A DNA stretch of 43,462 bases from Mollicutes bacterium (GTDB lineage: Bacteria > Bacillota_I > Bacilli_A > Izemoplasmatales > Izemoplasmataceae), in the NCBI GenBank assembly GCA_003557505.1, contig PWOH01000125.1, positions 1-43,462 of the forward strand, read 5' to 3'. Numbering within the stretch: the stretch's first letter is position 1; each line of letters starts with the position of its first letter. A program made the translations under genes and the position numbers. Below the pieces are notes generated by a model. That model was given only the letters and a program-made list of their open reading frames with translations. It ran no database searches and was not told where the DNA came from. Of this stretch, positions 25,835 to 34,968 are shown piece by piece.

Positions 25835-26239
25835 ATGGAAAATGTAAAAACCCCTAAAAAAACCCGTTCACAATTACGTGAACATATCATTGTAAAATTA
25901 TACCAAATGGATATCAGTGATAACTTTAATTTTAAACAGACGCCTCATACGTTTGTTAACGAAGCACTATCAACAATCGTTGAAAACCTAGAAGCCTTTG
26001 ATAATTTAATAGAGGACAATCTTTTTAACTGGAGACTCAAGCGACTTTCATATGTTGATCGTGCAATTTTACGCTTAGCAGTCTTTGAATTAAAACATTC
26101 CGAGACACCAACGGAAATCATCATTGACGAATCGTTAAATCTTACCCATAAATTCAGCGATGAAGGCGATAAGAAACACGTCTCCTTCAATAACCGTGTC
26201 CTAGAAAATCTCGCGACATCATTACGACGAAAAGAGTGA
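25835..26239 (+). CDS. nusB: Transcription antitermination protein NusB
   Basis: NusB, with NusE (S10), binds boxA in rRNA leaders to prevent termination. The all-helical 134-residue protein has the family core LIEDNLFNWRLKRLSYVDRAILRLAVFEL and TPTEIIIDESLNLTHKFSDE. The N-terminal 15 residues (basic, Lys/Thr-rich) are somewhat longer than usual. GAGGAG precedes the ATG. It is the first gene of the operon nusB-xseA-xseB-dxs-tlyA-recN. Confidence 0.94.
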   Translation: MENVKTPKKTRSQLREHIIVKLYQMDISDNFNFKQTPHTFVNEALSTIVENLEAFDNLIEDNLFNWRLKRLSYVDRAILRLAVFELKHSETPTEIIIDESLNLTHKFSDEGDKKHVSFNNRVLENLATSLRRKE

Positions 26240-26243
26240 TTGC

Positions 26244-27518
26244 ATGGCTGAGAAGGCACTGAGTGTTACAGCACTGACGAAATACATTAAATACAAGTTT
26301 GACCAGGACAAGCATCTTAAAAACATTTTGCTTGAGGGAGAAATTTCAAACTTCAAACATAATGTCCGCGGACATTTTTATTTCACGTTGAAAGATCAAA
26401 AAGCGTCAATTAGTGCGGTCATGTTCAAAGGCAATGCCTGGAAAGTGAAATTTGAACCAAAAGATGGTATGAATGTCCTTGTACGCGGTTATGTAAGTGT
26501 CTTTGAAGTTGCCGGATCTTATCAGGTATATGTTGAAAGCATGGAAGAAGTTGGCATGGGGAATTTATATCAAGCGTATTTACAACTTAAAGATAAATTA
26601 CAAAAAGCAGGGTATTTTGAAGCGCAACACAAACAACCACTGCCCCAATTCCCTTCACAAATCGCGGTGCTAACGTCTGCGACTGGGGCTGCAGTTCGTG
26701 ACATTATCAATATTATTTCCAGACGCTATCCGTTAGTGAAAATCTTGGTCTATCCAACAACTGTGCAAGGCGAAAACGCCAAACATGAAATCGTCGAAAA
26801 TATTAAACGCGCCCAGGAGAATTCTGATAATGATTTAATTATTGTTGGTAGAGGTGGCGGGTCTATAGAAGACCTTTGGGCGTTTAATGAAGAAATCGTT
26901 GCCGAAGCCATTTTCCAATGTCGACTACCGATTATTTCTGCGGTCGGGCATGAGACTGATTTTACGATTGCGGATTTTGTGGCAGATAAACGCGCGCCAA
27001 CACCATCAGGTGCAGCTGAGATTGCAGTCCCTGATCAGATGAGCTTACTTAGAGACATCCAAAACTATCAATCACGTATTGTCGATGCACTGCGCAGAAG
27101 TATTCGCCTTCGAAAAGAAAAACTTGAAGATATTACCAACCGCTATGTGCTAAAAGATCCTAACCGCCTTTTTGAAAGACATGCCAACACTCTTGAGACA
27201 TTGCAACACCGTTTGCTACAAACTAATCCTGAGAAAAAAATAAAAGAATCACTGGAAAATCTCTCAAGACAATCACAATACTTGCATCGTAATTTAGCGG
27301 TCATCATTAACCACAAAAGTAAACAACTAGAACGACTAACGGATAAACTAAAAGTCCAAAATCCACGCTTAATCATCGAACAAGGATACAGTTTGACGAA
27401 AAAAGATGGCAAAGTTATCCGCAGTGTTAAAGATTTGTCAATTGGTGATACTGTGGAAATGGAAATGATGGATGGCTCTTTCAAAGCCACCATCAAAGAG
27501 AAAAAGGAGGATTCATAA
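26244..27518 (+). CDS. xseA: Exodeoxyribonuclease VII large subunit
   Basis: XseA is the catalytic subunit of a single-strand-specific exonuclease used in DNA repair. In the 424-residue protein an N-terminal OB fold (about 1-100) contains LEGEISNFKHNVRGHFYFTLKD. The nuclease domain includes LTSATGAAVRDI, IIVGRGGGSIEDLWAFN and SAVGHETDFTIADFVADKRAPTPSGAAE. A long coiled-coil region (about 265-360) binds XseB, and the C-terminal strand segment has GYSLTKKDGKVI. It starts 4 bases after nusB, and its stop overlaps the xseB start (TAATG). Confidence 0.97.
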   Translation: MAEKALSVTALTKYIKYKFDQDKHLKNILLEGEISNFKHNVRGHFYFTLKDQKASISAVMFKGNAWKVKFEPKDGMNVLVRGYVSVFEVAGSYQVYVESMEEVGMGNLYQAYLQLKDKLQKAGYFEAQHKQPLPQFPSQIAVLTSATGAAVRDIINIISRRYPLVKILVYPTTVQGENAKHEIVENIKRAQENSDNDLIIVGRGGGSIEDLWAFNEEIVAEAIFQCRLPIISAVGHETDFTIADFVADKRAPTPSGAAEIAVPDQMSLLRDIQNYQSRIVDALRRSIRLRKEKLEDITNRYVLKDPNRLFERHANTLETLQHRLLQTNPEKKIKESLENLSRQSQYLHRNLAVIINHKSKQLERLTDKLKVQNPRLIIEQGYSLTKKDGKVIRSVKDLSIGDTVEMEMMDGSFKATIKEKKEDS

Positions 27519-27739
27519 TGGCTAAAGAAAACTTTGAGGGTAAGTTGGAAAAACTTGAAAGTATCGTCAAAGCTTTAGAAAGTGGAGATTTGCCACTTGA
27601 TGAAGCGGTCAAAAAGTATGAAGAAGGCATCAAACTTTCCCAAGATGCCCAGGGGATACTTAAAGACGCAGAAAATACACTCAGCAAAATGATGAAAAAT
27701 GGAGAAGAAGAACCATTTGAAATTGATACTGAGGAATAA
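27518..27739 (+). CDS. xseB: Exodeoxyribonuclease VII small subunit
   Basis: XseB forms helical hairpins around the XseA coiled coil. The 73-residue protein has the family sequence NFEGKLEKLESIVKALESG and LPLDEAVKKYEEGIKL, and an acidic tail. It overlaps xseA by one base at the start and dxs by one base at the end (both TAATG), so all three are translationally coupled. GGAGG within xseA serves the ATG. Confidence 0.96.
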   Translation: MAKENFEGKLEKLESIVKALESGDLPLDEAVKKYEEGIKLSQDAQGILKDAENTLSKMMKNGEEEPFEIDTEE

Positions 27740-29604
27740 TGACAATGATGAATGTCTTAGATATTGAAAGCCCGGCGTTTTTAAAGGCTTTGAAAAATGA
27801 AGATTTAGAGGCGCTTGCTAAAGAGATTAGAAGTTTTTTAATCCACCAGTTATCCGTTACCGGTGGCCATTTTTCATCCAATATGGGCGTGGTTGAACTT
27901 ACTATTGCGCTTCATAAAGTGTTTGATTCCCCTAAAGATCAAATTATTTTTGATGTGGGCCATCAAGGCTATGTCCATAAAATCCTAACCGGTCGAGGAC
28001 AACAATTTGACACATTGCGTCAAATCGATGGATTGAGCGGTTTTTTAAAAAGAGCAGAGAGTGTTCACGATTGTTATGAAGCCGGGCACTCATCAACTTC
28101 CATCGCTGCAGCAGCAGGGATGCTTTTTGCAAAACCCCACAATACCGACCTCGGCAATATCATTGCATTAATTGGTGATGGCGCCCTCAATAGTGGCGCT
28201 GCTTTAGAAGCTTTAAACTTTTTGGGGCAATATCCCAATAAAAACCCTATCATCATTCTCAACGATAATGAAATGAGTATCACAGAAAATGTCGGACATT
28301 TATCGAAAATGCTGACGCAAATTCGTATGAAACGATCGTATCGAAATTTACGCAAACAAACCTCTAAAATTATTCCCAAAAAACTTAGACCGTTCACTTC
28401 GAAAGTTGAAAAACGTCTTAAGGGCTTTTTAGCAGGAAGTACGTATTTTGAAGCATTAGGCTATGATTATTATGGGCCGATTGACGGCCATAACTTCAAA
28501 CATTTAATCAAAGCGTTCGAAGTTGCCAAACGTAGTACTAAACCAACGGTCATTCATGTAAAAACACAAAAAGGTCGTGGCTACGGTCCCTCGGAAAATG
28601 ATACCCTTGGTCAATGGCATGGCGCTAAACCATTTGACAAGACAAATGGTGATTTCAAATCCGAATGTCAAAAAACACTAAGTTATTCAGGCATTGTTGC
28701 GAAATATATGGAACGTTTTGCAGAAGAAAAACCTGATTTTTATGTAATTACGCCGGCTATGGTCGGGGGCAGTGAACTCCTTGATTTTAAAGAAAAATAT
28801 CCAGAACGTCTGATAGACACAGGCATTGCCGAAGGCACCAGTGTTACAATGGGCGGGTCCCTTGCAATGAAAAACATCAAGGTATTTTTGAGCATTTACT
28901 CCACGTTTTTACAACGTGCCTACGACCAAGTTATTCATGATGTTGCCCGTCAAAAAGCTAATTTAATCATAGGAATTGATCGTGCTGGGTTAGTTGGCGG
29001 TGATGGGGAAACCCATCAAGGCATCTATGATATTCCCATGCTGGCGCATATCCCACATATGACCATCGCTCATCCTCGTAATGCCCAACAATTACATCGT
29101 TTATTACACTATGCGTTTCGTATTCATCAAGGTCCAATCGCGATTCGCTATCCGAGAACAAAAGAAGGTTATCATTCAGAGGATTATAATTTAAGCGCTA
29201 TTGATACACCAAGTTGGGAACTGCTTAATCAAGGAAATAAAGGAACAATCATTGCGTTTGGTGATATCGTTGAACAACTGAAAAAACTGATTAATGAACA
29301 AAACTTAGATTATACTTTAATTAATGCATTATTCATCAAACCGCTTGATACTGACATGTTAGCAACCATAGATACCAATAAGCCAATTCTTACTTACGAA
29401 GAATCAACATTAAACGGTGGTCTTGGTTCAATGATTTTAAGTCATCTAGCCATGCAAAATACAATGCCAGCATTTTTCAAAATGATGGGCTTTGATGATG
29501 CATTTGTTCCTCAAGGCGATCGTCAAACGATGTTAAAACGATACAAGCTCGATTGCCAAAGTGTGATTGAGTGTATGGAAGGACTTGTTAAGGATGCGTC
29601 TTGA
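27739..29604 (+). CDS. dxs: 1-deoxy-D-xylulose-5-phosphate synthase
   Basis: Dxs joins pyruvate and glyceraldehyde 3-phosphate, using thiamine diphosphate, as the first step of the MEP isoprenoid pathway. The 621-residue protein has normal length. It has GGHFSSNMGVVELT (catalytic-region His), VGHQGYVHKILTGR, the ThDP/Mg motif GDGALNSGAALEALN ending in NDNEMSI, and the pyrimidine-domain motif DTGIAEGTSVTMGG. DRAGLVGGDGETHQG and IRYPRTK follow. The catalytic Glu is present, but the usual AEQHAVT reads AEGTSVT and GDGALTGG reads GDGALNSG, so the enzyme is diverged. In many Firmicutes ispA lies between xseB and dxs; here it is absent. Confidence 0.93.
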   Translation: MTMMNVLDIESPAFLKALKNEDLEALAKEIRSFLIHQLSVTGGHFSSNMGVVELTIALHKVFDSPKDQIIFDVGHQGYVHKILTGRGQQFDTLRQIDGLSGFLKRAESVHDCYEAGHSSTSIAAAAGMLFAKPHNTDLGNIIALIGDGALNSGAALEALNFLGQYPNKNPIIILNDNEMSITENVGHLSKMLTQIRMKRSYRNLRKQTSKIIPKKLRPFTSKVEKRLKGFLAGSTYFEALGYDYYGPIDGHNFKHLIKAFEVAKRSTKPTVIHVKTQKGRGYGPSENDTLGQWHGAKPFDKTNGDFKSECQKTLSYSGIVAKYMERFAEEKPDFYVITPAMVGGSELLDFKEKYPERLIDTGIAEGTSVTMGGSLAMKNIKVFLSIYSTFLQRAYDQVIHDVARQKANLIIGIDRAGLVGGDGETHQGIYDIPMLAHIPHMTIAHPRNAQQLHRLLHYAFRIHQGPIAIRYPRTKEGYHSEDYNLSAIDTPSWELLNQGNKGTIIAFGDIVEQLKKLINEQNLDYTLINALFIKPLDTDMLATIDTNKPILTYEESTLNGGLGSMILSHLAMQNTMPAFFKMMGFDDAFVPQGDRQTMLKRYKLDCQSVIECMEGLVKDAS

Positions 29605-30358
29605 TCTCTTTTTATATCAGCGTGGTGATTTCTCTTCCCGCCACCAAGCCACTATTGCCATAAAAAATGGTGCAGTCTCTATCAATAAAAAAGTGGTGAT
29701 GAAACCAGCCTTTAAAGTTTCACCGACGGATCAAATTGATTATGTCAAACCGCTAAATCCTTTTGTATCTCAAGGTGGTTTGAAGCTACAGCACGCGATT
29801 GAACACTTTGATTTGTGTCTTGAAAACAACGTCGTTTTAGATATCGGTGCTTCCACTGGCGGCTTCAGTGACTGTGCGTTAAGTTATGGTGCGCAACATG
29901 TTTATGCCGTGGATGTTGGCAGCAATCAACTGCACCCTACACTTAAAGCTCATGAAAAAGTCACGGTCATGGAACAAACAAACTTTCTTGATCTAAGCAA
30001 TAAAGACTTTCCGACTATCGACTTCATCAGTTGTGATGTAAGTTTTGTTTCTAGTCTGAAAATTTTATCACACATTAAAGAACACTTTGATAACATCGAA
30101 GTGTTGATGTTGATAAAACCGCAGTTTGAAACAAAAAAAACGCCCAAAAGCGGTGTGATTAAAGATCCTTTATTACATGAAGAAGTACTAAAAGATTATC
30201 TTGAAGATGTCACCATGTTAGGATTTACAATCAGTGGACTTGAACCCTCACCTATCAAAGGCCAATCAGGTAACATTGAATTTTTGTTACATCTCGGTGA
30301 AACACCTTGTGATATTCATATTAAAAAAGTGGTTAAAAAAGCTCAAGCGATCCGCTAG
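29594..30358 (+). CDS. tlyA: TlyA-family rRNA 2'-O-methyltransferase / haemolysin-like protein
   Basis: TlyA proteins methylate ribosomal RNA cytidines. The 254-residue protein from ATG 29594 has an N-terminal S4 domain (MRLDLFLYQRGDFSSRHQA, 1-60). An FtsJ-like methyltransferase follows, with the SAM loop VLDIGASTGGFSDCALSYGA, the conserved Asp in DVSFVSSLKIL, and IKPQFE. The ORF extends back to 29567, but MRLDLFL is the usual beginning, with GGAAGGA about 8 bases upstream. The gene overlaps dxs by 11 bases. The haemolysin label of the family is historical. Confidence 0.93.
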   Translation: MRLDLFLYQRGDFSSRHQATIAIKNGAVSINKKVVMKPAFKVSPTDQIDYVKPLNPFVSQGGLKLQHAIEHFDLCLENNVVLDIGASTGGFSDCALSYGAQHVYAVDVGSNQLHPTLKAHEKVTVMEQTNFLDLSNKDFPTIDFISCDVSFVSSLKILSHIKEHFDNIEVLMLIKPQFETKKTPKSGVIKDPLLHEEVLKDYLEDVTMLGFTISGLEPSPIKGQSGNIEFLLHLGETPCDIHIKKVVKKAQAIR

Positions 30359-30367
30359 GAGGTCATC

Positions 30368-32041
30368 ATGTTAAAATATTTAAATGTCTCTCAGTTTGCG
30401 ATTATCGAAAATGTCGAGGTCACATTCGAAAACGGCATGAACGTCTTAACCGGTGAAACCGGCGCAGGAAAAAGTCTCTTGATTGATGCGATTGGATTAC
30501 TACTTGGTGAACGCGCTTCTCATGAAGTGATACGAAGTGGTGAAGATTATGCAGAAATCACCGCAGTCTTTGAACCCCTCAATGATAGTGTCAAAGCAAC
30601 ATTAGAATCACTTGACATTCCTTTTGAAGATGATGAACTGTTAATTAAACGCCGCATTCAAAGGAACAGTGGGAACTTAATCAAAGTAAATCGTGAAACT
30701 ATTACACTTGCCGATTTAAAAGTGATTACTAAAAACCTTGCGGATATTCATACGCAACATGACACCAAACGATTAATTAATCCCGATACGTATTTATCAC
30801 TCATAGATTCTTTCGATGATTCAATACAATCATATTTAACTGATTACCAAGCTAAGCGAAAAGTGTATAGTGACCACTACAAAGCCTATCAGTCGTTAAA
30901 AGACGATAAAGATGCAATGCTTGAAAAACTTGACTTACTTAAATTTCAAAGTGAAGAACTCCACAATCATAATTTGGAAGCAAATGAACTTCAAACGATT
31001 GAAGAACGTTTACAAACCCTCCAAAACTTTGATGAAATCTACCAAGCTGTCAAACAGTCTTACGATTTATTGGAAACCTCAAACGCAACCGCCAATATAT
31101 ATGAAGCAGCGGATGAACTTTCTCGTGTAGAAACTTATGATGAAACCTACGAAAGTCTTAAACAACGCATCGAAAGTGCCTATTATGAGTTAGATGATGC
31201 CAAAAGTACGCTTTCTAACTTACTGGAGAGTTTAGATTTTGATCCCAATGAATTAGAAACACTTGAAAGTCGCAAACACACGCTAGATACTTTACGACGT
31301 AAATATAACCGTGAAATCGATGAATTAATAGAATACCATGAACAAATCAACGCCGAAATAGTATCTTATGACAACTATGACGAAAGCTTAGATAAAGCGG
31401 AGAAAAATCTTAAAACTGCTTACGATGATGTCTTAAAATCCGCTTTAACACTTAGAAATCATCGAAAGAAGATAGCAAAAACTATTGAGAACACCCTACA
31501 AGGGGAACTAAAAGACCTTGAACTTAAGAGCGCTGAGTTTGAAGTTTCATTTTCCGACGAACGCCCATCGCATTACAGTGATATCAAATTTTTTGGAAAA
31601 GAGGGCATCGATACCATCGACTTTCTCCTTACAACCAATGCTGGTGAAGCGAAAAAACCACTAAAAAAAATCGCCTCAGGAGGCGAATTATCAAGAATTA
31701 TGTTGGCACTTAAAACATTGCTTGTATTTAAAGATTCACTCAATCTCATGATTTTTGATGAAATCGATACCGGAGTAAGTGGTTACGTCGCTTCACAAGT
31801 CGCCAAAAAGATGCATGCGATTGCCGCTGAAGTCCAAGTGTTAGCCATTACGCATCTCCCACAAGTAGCAGCCAAAGCTGACCATCATTATTATATATTT
31901 AAAGAAGAACATACAGGACGCGTTAAAACTAGCGTTAAGAAGCTCGATCATGATCACCGTGTTAAATCGCTAGCAGAAATGATTTCTTCAGATACTGTTT
32001 CTCAGAGTGCACTTAAAAGTGCCAAAGAATTACTCAAATAA
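30368..32041 (+). CDS. recN: DNA repair protein RecN
   Basis: RecN is an SMC-like ATPase recruited early to double-strand breaks. The 557-residue protein has Walker A GETGAGKSLLIDAIGLLLGE (33-52) and a central coiled coil at about 150-370. The ABC signature is IASGGELSRIMLALKTLL, and Walker B is LMIFDEIDTGVSG with a downstream ITHLPQVAA. GGAGGTCATC precedes the ATG. It ends the nusB operon as in Bacillus, but the ahrC/argR gene usually found between tlyA and recN is missing. Confidence 0.96.
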   Translation: MLKYLNVSQFAIIENVEVTFENGMNVLTGETGAGKSLLIDAIGLLLGERASHEVIRSGEDYAEITAVFEPLNDSVKATLESLDIPFEDDELLIKRRIQRNSGNLIKVNRETITLADLKVITKNLADIHTQHDTKRLINPDTYLSLIDSFDDSIQSYLTDYQAKRKVYSDHYKAYQSLKDDKDAMLEKLDLLKFQSEELHNHNLEANELQTIEERLQTLQNFDEIYQAVKQSYDLLETSNATANIYEAADELSRVETYDETYESLKQRIESAYYELDDAKSTLSNLLESLDFDPNELETLESRKHTLDTLRRKYNREIDELIEYHEQINAEIVSYDNYDESLDKAEKNLKTAYDDVLKSALTLRNHRKKIAKTIENTLQGELKDLELKSAEFEVSFSDERPSHYSDIKFFGKEGIDTIDFLLTTNAGEAKKPLKKIASGGELSRIMLALKTLLVFKDSLNLMIFDEIDTGVSGYVASQVAKKMHAIAAEVQVLAITHLPQVAAKADHHYYIFKEEHTGRVKTSVKKLDHDHRVKSLAEMISSDTVSQSALKSAKELLK

Positions 32042-32064
32042 AAAAGCGCATTTTCTGCGCTTTT
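32042..32064. terminator. Bidirectional terminator after recN
   Basis: AAAAGCGCA pairs with TGCGCTTTT around TTTTC. It also lies just past the stop of the small minus-strand gene at 32071. Confidence 0.75.
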
Positions 32065-32070
32065 AATACT

Positions 32071-32244
32071 TTATCCAAACATGACGCTCCACATAACAAA
32101 AATTGTAGTAGCAGCCAGACCAAGGACAAAACCAACAGCTAAAATAACCACAACAACTTTCCCCCAAGTTTTCTTTAAGGGGTTTGTGTAAACGGGTTTT
32201 TCCTCGACTTGATTTTTCTTGGTTCTTTTACGACTTTCAGGCAT
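32071..32244 (-). CDS. Small single-helix membrane protein (57 residues)
   Basis: Reading the minus strand gives a complete 57-codon frame with ATG at 32244 and TAA at 32071. AGAGGTG lies about 9 bases before the ATG, and a terminator follows immediately. Residues 1-28 are polar and basic (MPESRKRTKKNQ, then NPLKKTWGK), and 29-53 form one hydrophobic helix (VVVVILAVGFVLGLAATTIF). This predicts a cytosolic N-terminus. It fills the otherwise empty gap between recN and dinB. It resembles small DUF4044-type proteins in size and plan only; function is unknown. Confidence 0.72.
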   Translation of the reverse strand: MPESRKRTKKNQVEEKPVYTNPLKKTWGKVVVVILAVGFVLGLAATTIFVMWSVMFG

Positions 32245-32329
32245 CTCGAATTCACCTCTATAATAGTATCAATTTTGACTTCGCGTCTCTCATTATACTG
32301 TAAATCTCATAAAAAGGAAAGTTTAAAGT

Positions 32330-33514
32330 ATGAAAAAATACAAAGTCATCTTTCACATTGATCTTAACGCCTTTTTTGCGAGTTGTGAATCGGCGGAAGA
32401 TAAAAGTCTCAAAAATATACCCTTAGGCATTGGCCCTAAAAATGATAGGGGTATTTTAACAACCGCAAATTATGAGGCACGGAAATATGGTGTTAGAAGT
32501 GCCATGCCTTTAAACGAAGCGAGAAGACTTTGTCCACAGTTGAAAGTCTTACCAACAAATTTTCCTTTATACGAAAAATATTCAGGGTATTTCTTTGATT
32601 ATTTAAAAACTTTTACGGAGAAACTTGAACCAGCCTCTATTGATGAGGGATATCTTGATATGACAGACGATTTAGATGGCAAACACCCGCTGGATGTAGC
32701 GAAAGCAATGCAAAACTATCTGCTTAAAACGTATGACTTGCCTGTCAGTATCGGCATTGCACCGAACAAATTTCTTGCCAAAATGGCATCTGATATGAAA
32801 AAACCACTGGGAATTACGATTCTGCGAAAACGTGATGTCGAAAAGAAACTATGGCCTCTGCCTATCGAAGATTTACATGGAATCGGAAAAAAGACCGTCC
32901 CGAATTTGAAGCTTCTAGGTATTGAGACGATTGGCGATTTTGCGAAGTTTGATAATGTTCGCAAACTTGAAGCTTTTTTAGGCAATACGACCCAATCTTT
33001 TTTGGACAAGGTTCATGGCAATGATCAAAGTGAAGTCGATCCTTCCAGACAAAACAGCCATCAAAGTATTGGCAATTCTAAAACATTTGAAGGCTTTTTA
33101 CACGAATACAATGAACAAGTCGAAGCACTAAAACAGTTGACAAACCGCGTTGTCGATCGGTTGAAAGATGCTTCGCTTGCAGCGAAAACTATTGCGGTTC
33201 AAGTACGCCATTCTGACTATGAAAATCACTCTAAACATTTCTCTTTTCAGTATCATAGTGATAATTTCTATGAGATATTTGAAGTCGTTGAAAATCTTTA
33301 TGATCAACTTTATGATGATAAAGCGGTTCACTTACTTGGTGTAAGTGCATCGAATCTTGAAGAAAAATCACAATTATTCAAACAACTCAATATTTTTGAA
33401 CCTAAAGATGATGTTGATAAAGAGGAACATTTAAATAATGTATTAAAAAGTATCAACAATAACTATGAGAAACCATTGTTAGCGAGAGGTATCACAAAAA
33501 AGAAATCAAAGTAA
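32330..33514 (+). CDS. dinB: DNA polymerase IV (Y family)
   Basis: DinB is an error-prone translesion polymerase. The 394-residue protein has HIDLNAFFASCE at 9-20 (catalytic Asp) and TTANYEARKYGVRSAMP. It also has SIDEGYLD (second catalytic Asp-Glu), GIAPNKFLAKMASDMKKP, a helix-hairpin-helix IEDLHGIGKKTVPNLKLLGI and a C-terminal little-finger domain. No obvious beta-clamp QxxLF-type end is seen, although QLFKQLNIF near 365 could serve. AAAGGAAAG precedes the ATG. No LexA box is recognised upstream. Confidence 0.93.
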   Translation: MKKYKVIFHIDLNAFFASCESAEDKSLKNIPLGIGPKNDRGILTTANYEARKYGVRSAMPLNEARRLCPQLKVLPTNFPLYEKYSGYFFDYLKTFTEKLEPASIDEGYLDMTDDLDGKHPLDVAKAMQNYLLKTYDLPVSIGIAPNKFLAKMASDMKKPLGITILRKRDVEKKLWPLPIEDLHGIGKKTVPNLKLLGIETIGDFAKFDNVRKLEAFLGNTTQSFLDKVHGNDQSEVDPSRQNSHQSIGNSKTFEGFLHEYNEQVEALKQLTNRVVDRLKDASLAAKTIAVQVRHSDYENHSKHFSFQYHSDNFYEIFEVVENLYDQLYDDKAVHLLGVSASNLEEKSQLFKQLNIFEPKDDVDKEEHLNNVLKSINNNYEKPLLARGITKKKSK

Positions 33515-33551
33515 TTGCCAAAAACTTATAAAATCCCCATAACAAAGCCAT

Positions 33552-33580
33552 TTGCATTATACGTCCATCTGCGTTATAAT
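33552..33580 (+). promoter_or_regulatory. Promoter of the antiporter gene
   Basis: TTGCAT (33552-33557), 17 bases, TATAAT (33575-33580). Confidence 0.65.
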
Positions 33581-33611
33581 AATAAAGGATTATTAAAGGA
33601 GATGTATCGAA

Positions 33612-34820
33612 TTGGACGTTTATGGCTTTTTGTTGAACATCTCGATCGTATTATTGATCGGGTTTTTATTTGGGAAAATATTGGAACATTTTAAAATACC
33701 TGCTATTACCGGGTATATACTAGCAGGAGTCTTGATCGGTCCGCACGGATTAAATCTGATTGATCAGACCACGGTTTCACAGTTTAATGTTATTACCAAT
33801 GTTGTGTTGGCAATTATTGCCTACCAAATCGGAACAGAGTTGTTCATTCCAATTCTTAAACGCAATGCAGGACGTATTATTATGATTACGCTAGTGCATG
33901 CCTTTATTACCCTTGTTATAGTGTTTGGAGGGGTTTGGCTTGTTAGTGGTGAGTTATGGTTAGCCTTTGCTTTATCAGGGTTAGCGATTGCTTCGGCACC
34001 AGCTCCTGTTATGGCTATCATTAAGAAACTGCGTGCCAAGGGCCCTGTTAAAAGTACCGTTGTACCCGTTGTAGGGGTACTTGATGTTGTTGCTGTTATT
34101 GTTTTCGGGCTAACTTCAAGCATTGCTTTATCCTTAGTCGGCGGTGAAACTATCGGCATCCAAAATGCCTTATTAAACCCATTGTATGAAGTTGTTCTTT
34201 CCATATTTGTTGGGGCGATTTTCGGTGTTTTGTTAGGATTGTTTTCGCATTTTTTTGTGGAAAAATTCCGAAAACAAGATCGTTATCTTGCGTATTTGGC
34301 AGTATCATTGTCTTTTATTCTTATCGGTCTTTGGATTGCTCAAACCTTCCATCTTTCGACGATTCTCATTCCACTGACTATTGGTGTTGTGTTCACAAAC
34401 TTTGTGAATGAAGAGACCTTTGATATACAAGATGCGGCACTTAATAATTTTGGTGGACCCTTTATCATTATCTTTTTCACAATTGCCGGACTAGGGTTGA
34501 ATCCTGCGATTATGTTACAAGCAGGGTTTATTGCGCTTGTATTTATTGTTTTAAGAAGTATCGGTAAAATTTCAGGGTCTTATTTTGCGTCTACTTTATC
34601 AAAATGTCCGATGACAGTCCGTAAATATACAGGGCTTTGTCTCTTGCCTCAGGCAGGGGTTACTATCGGGATGTTAGTGGCACTCTCAGCATCATTACCA
34701 CCAGAAGAAACGCAAATTGTTCAAACCATCACACTTACAAGTATTTTGATTTTCCAAGTGGCAGGTCCGATTCTTATGAAATGGGGGCTTGAAAAAGCCG
34801 GAGAATCACGTGAGTTATAA
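33612..34820 (+). CDS. CPA2-type cation/proton antiporter, membrane domain only
   Basis: This integral membrane protein of 402 residues has about 12-13 helices and belongs to the Na+/H+ exchanger (KefB/NapA-like) superfamily. ILEHFKIPAITGYILAGVLIGPHGLNLI (24-51) is the family N-terminal signature, and paired short motifs follow through helices 4-5 and 10-11. It ends after the membrane domain, so the C-terminal TrkA-N/RCK domain of Kef channels is absent. Exchange of Na+ or K+ for H+ is inferred. It starts with TTG at 33612, 10 bases after AAAGGAG. An ATG at 33602 lies in another frame and stops after 30 codons. Confidence 0.87.
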   Translation: MDVYGFLLNISIVLLIGFLFGKILEHFKIPAITGYILAGVLIGPHGLNLIDQTTVSQFNVITNVVLAIIAYQIGTELFIPILKRNAGRIIMITLVHAFITLVIVFGGVWLVSGELWLAFALSGLAIASAPAPVMAIIKKLRAKGPVKSTVVPVVGVLDVVAVIVFGLTSSIALSLVGGETIGIQNALLNPLYEVVLSIFVGAIFGVLLGLFSHFFVEKFRKQDRYLAYLAVSLSFILIGLWIAQTFHLSTILIPLTIGVVFTNFVNEETFDIQDAALNNFGGPFIIIFFTIAGLGLNPAIMLQAGFIALVFIVLRSIGKISGSYFASTLSKCPMTVRKYTGLCLLPQAGVTIGMLVALSASLPPEETQIVQTITLTSILIFQVAGPILMKWGLEKAGESREL

Positions 34821-34828
34821 ATAGCATC

Positions 34829-34853
34829 AAATCCCTTCATCGGGATTTTTTTA
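34829..34853 (+). terminator. Antiporter gene terminator
   Basis: AAATCCC (34829-34835) pairs with GGGATTT (34842-34848), then a T-run. Confidence 0.8.
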
Positions 34854-34900
34854 TTGGCAAGCATCTAACATGATAGAAATGGACTCATCGGTAGTTTTTA

Positions 34901-34929
34901 TTGTTGTTTATTGGCAACTATGATAAAAT
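34901..34929 (+). promoter_or_regulatory. Probable promoter of the lipoprotein gene
   Basis: TTGTTG (34901-34906), 17 bases, TAAAAT (34924-34929), 40 bases before the ATG. Confidence 0.45.
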
Positions 34930-34968
34930 TAATCGTAGTTTAACGTATTGAGAATGGGGAGAGGAAGA

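Noticed and set aside
33602-33694. 30-codon ORF starting at ATG 33602 in front of the antiporter gene
   Set aside because: It overlaps the antiporter coding region in another frame, and its ATG touches the Shine-Dalgarno; the TTG-started frame encodes the recognisable protein.
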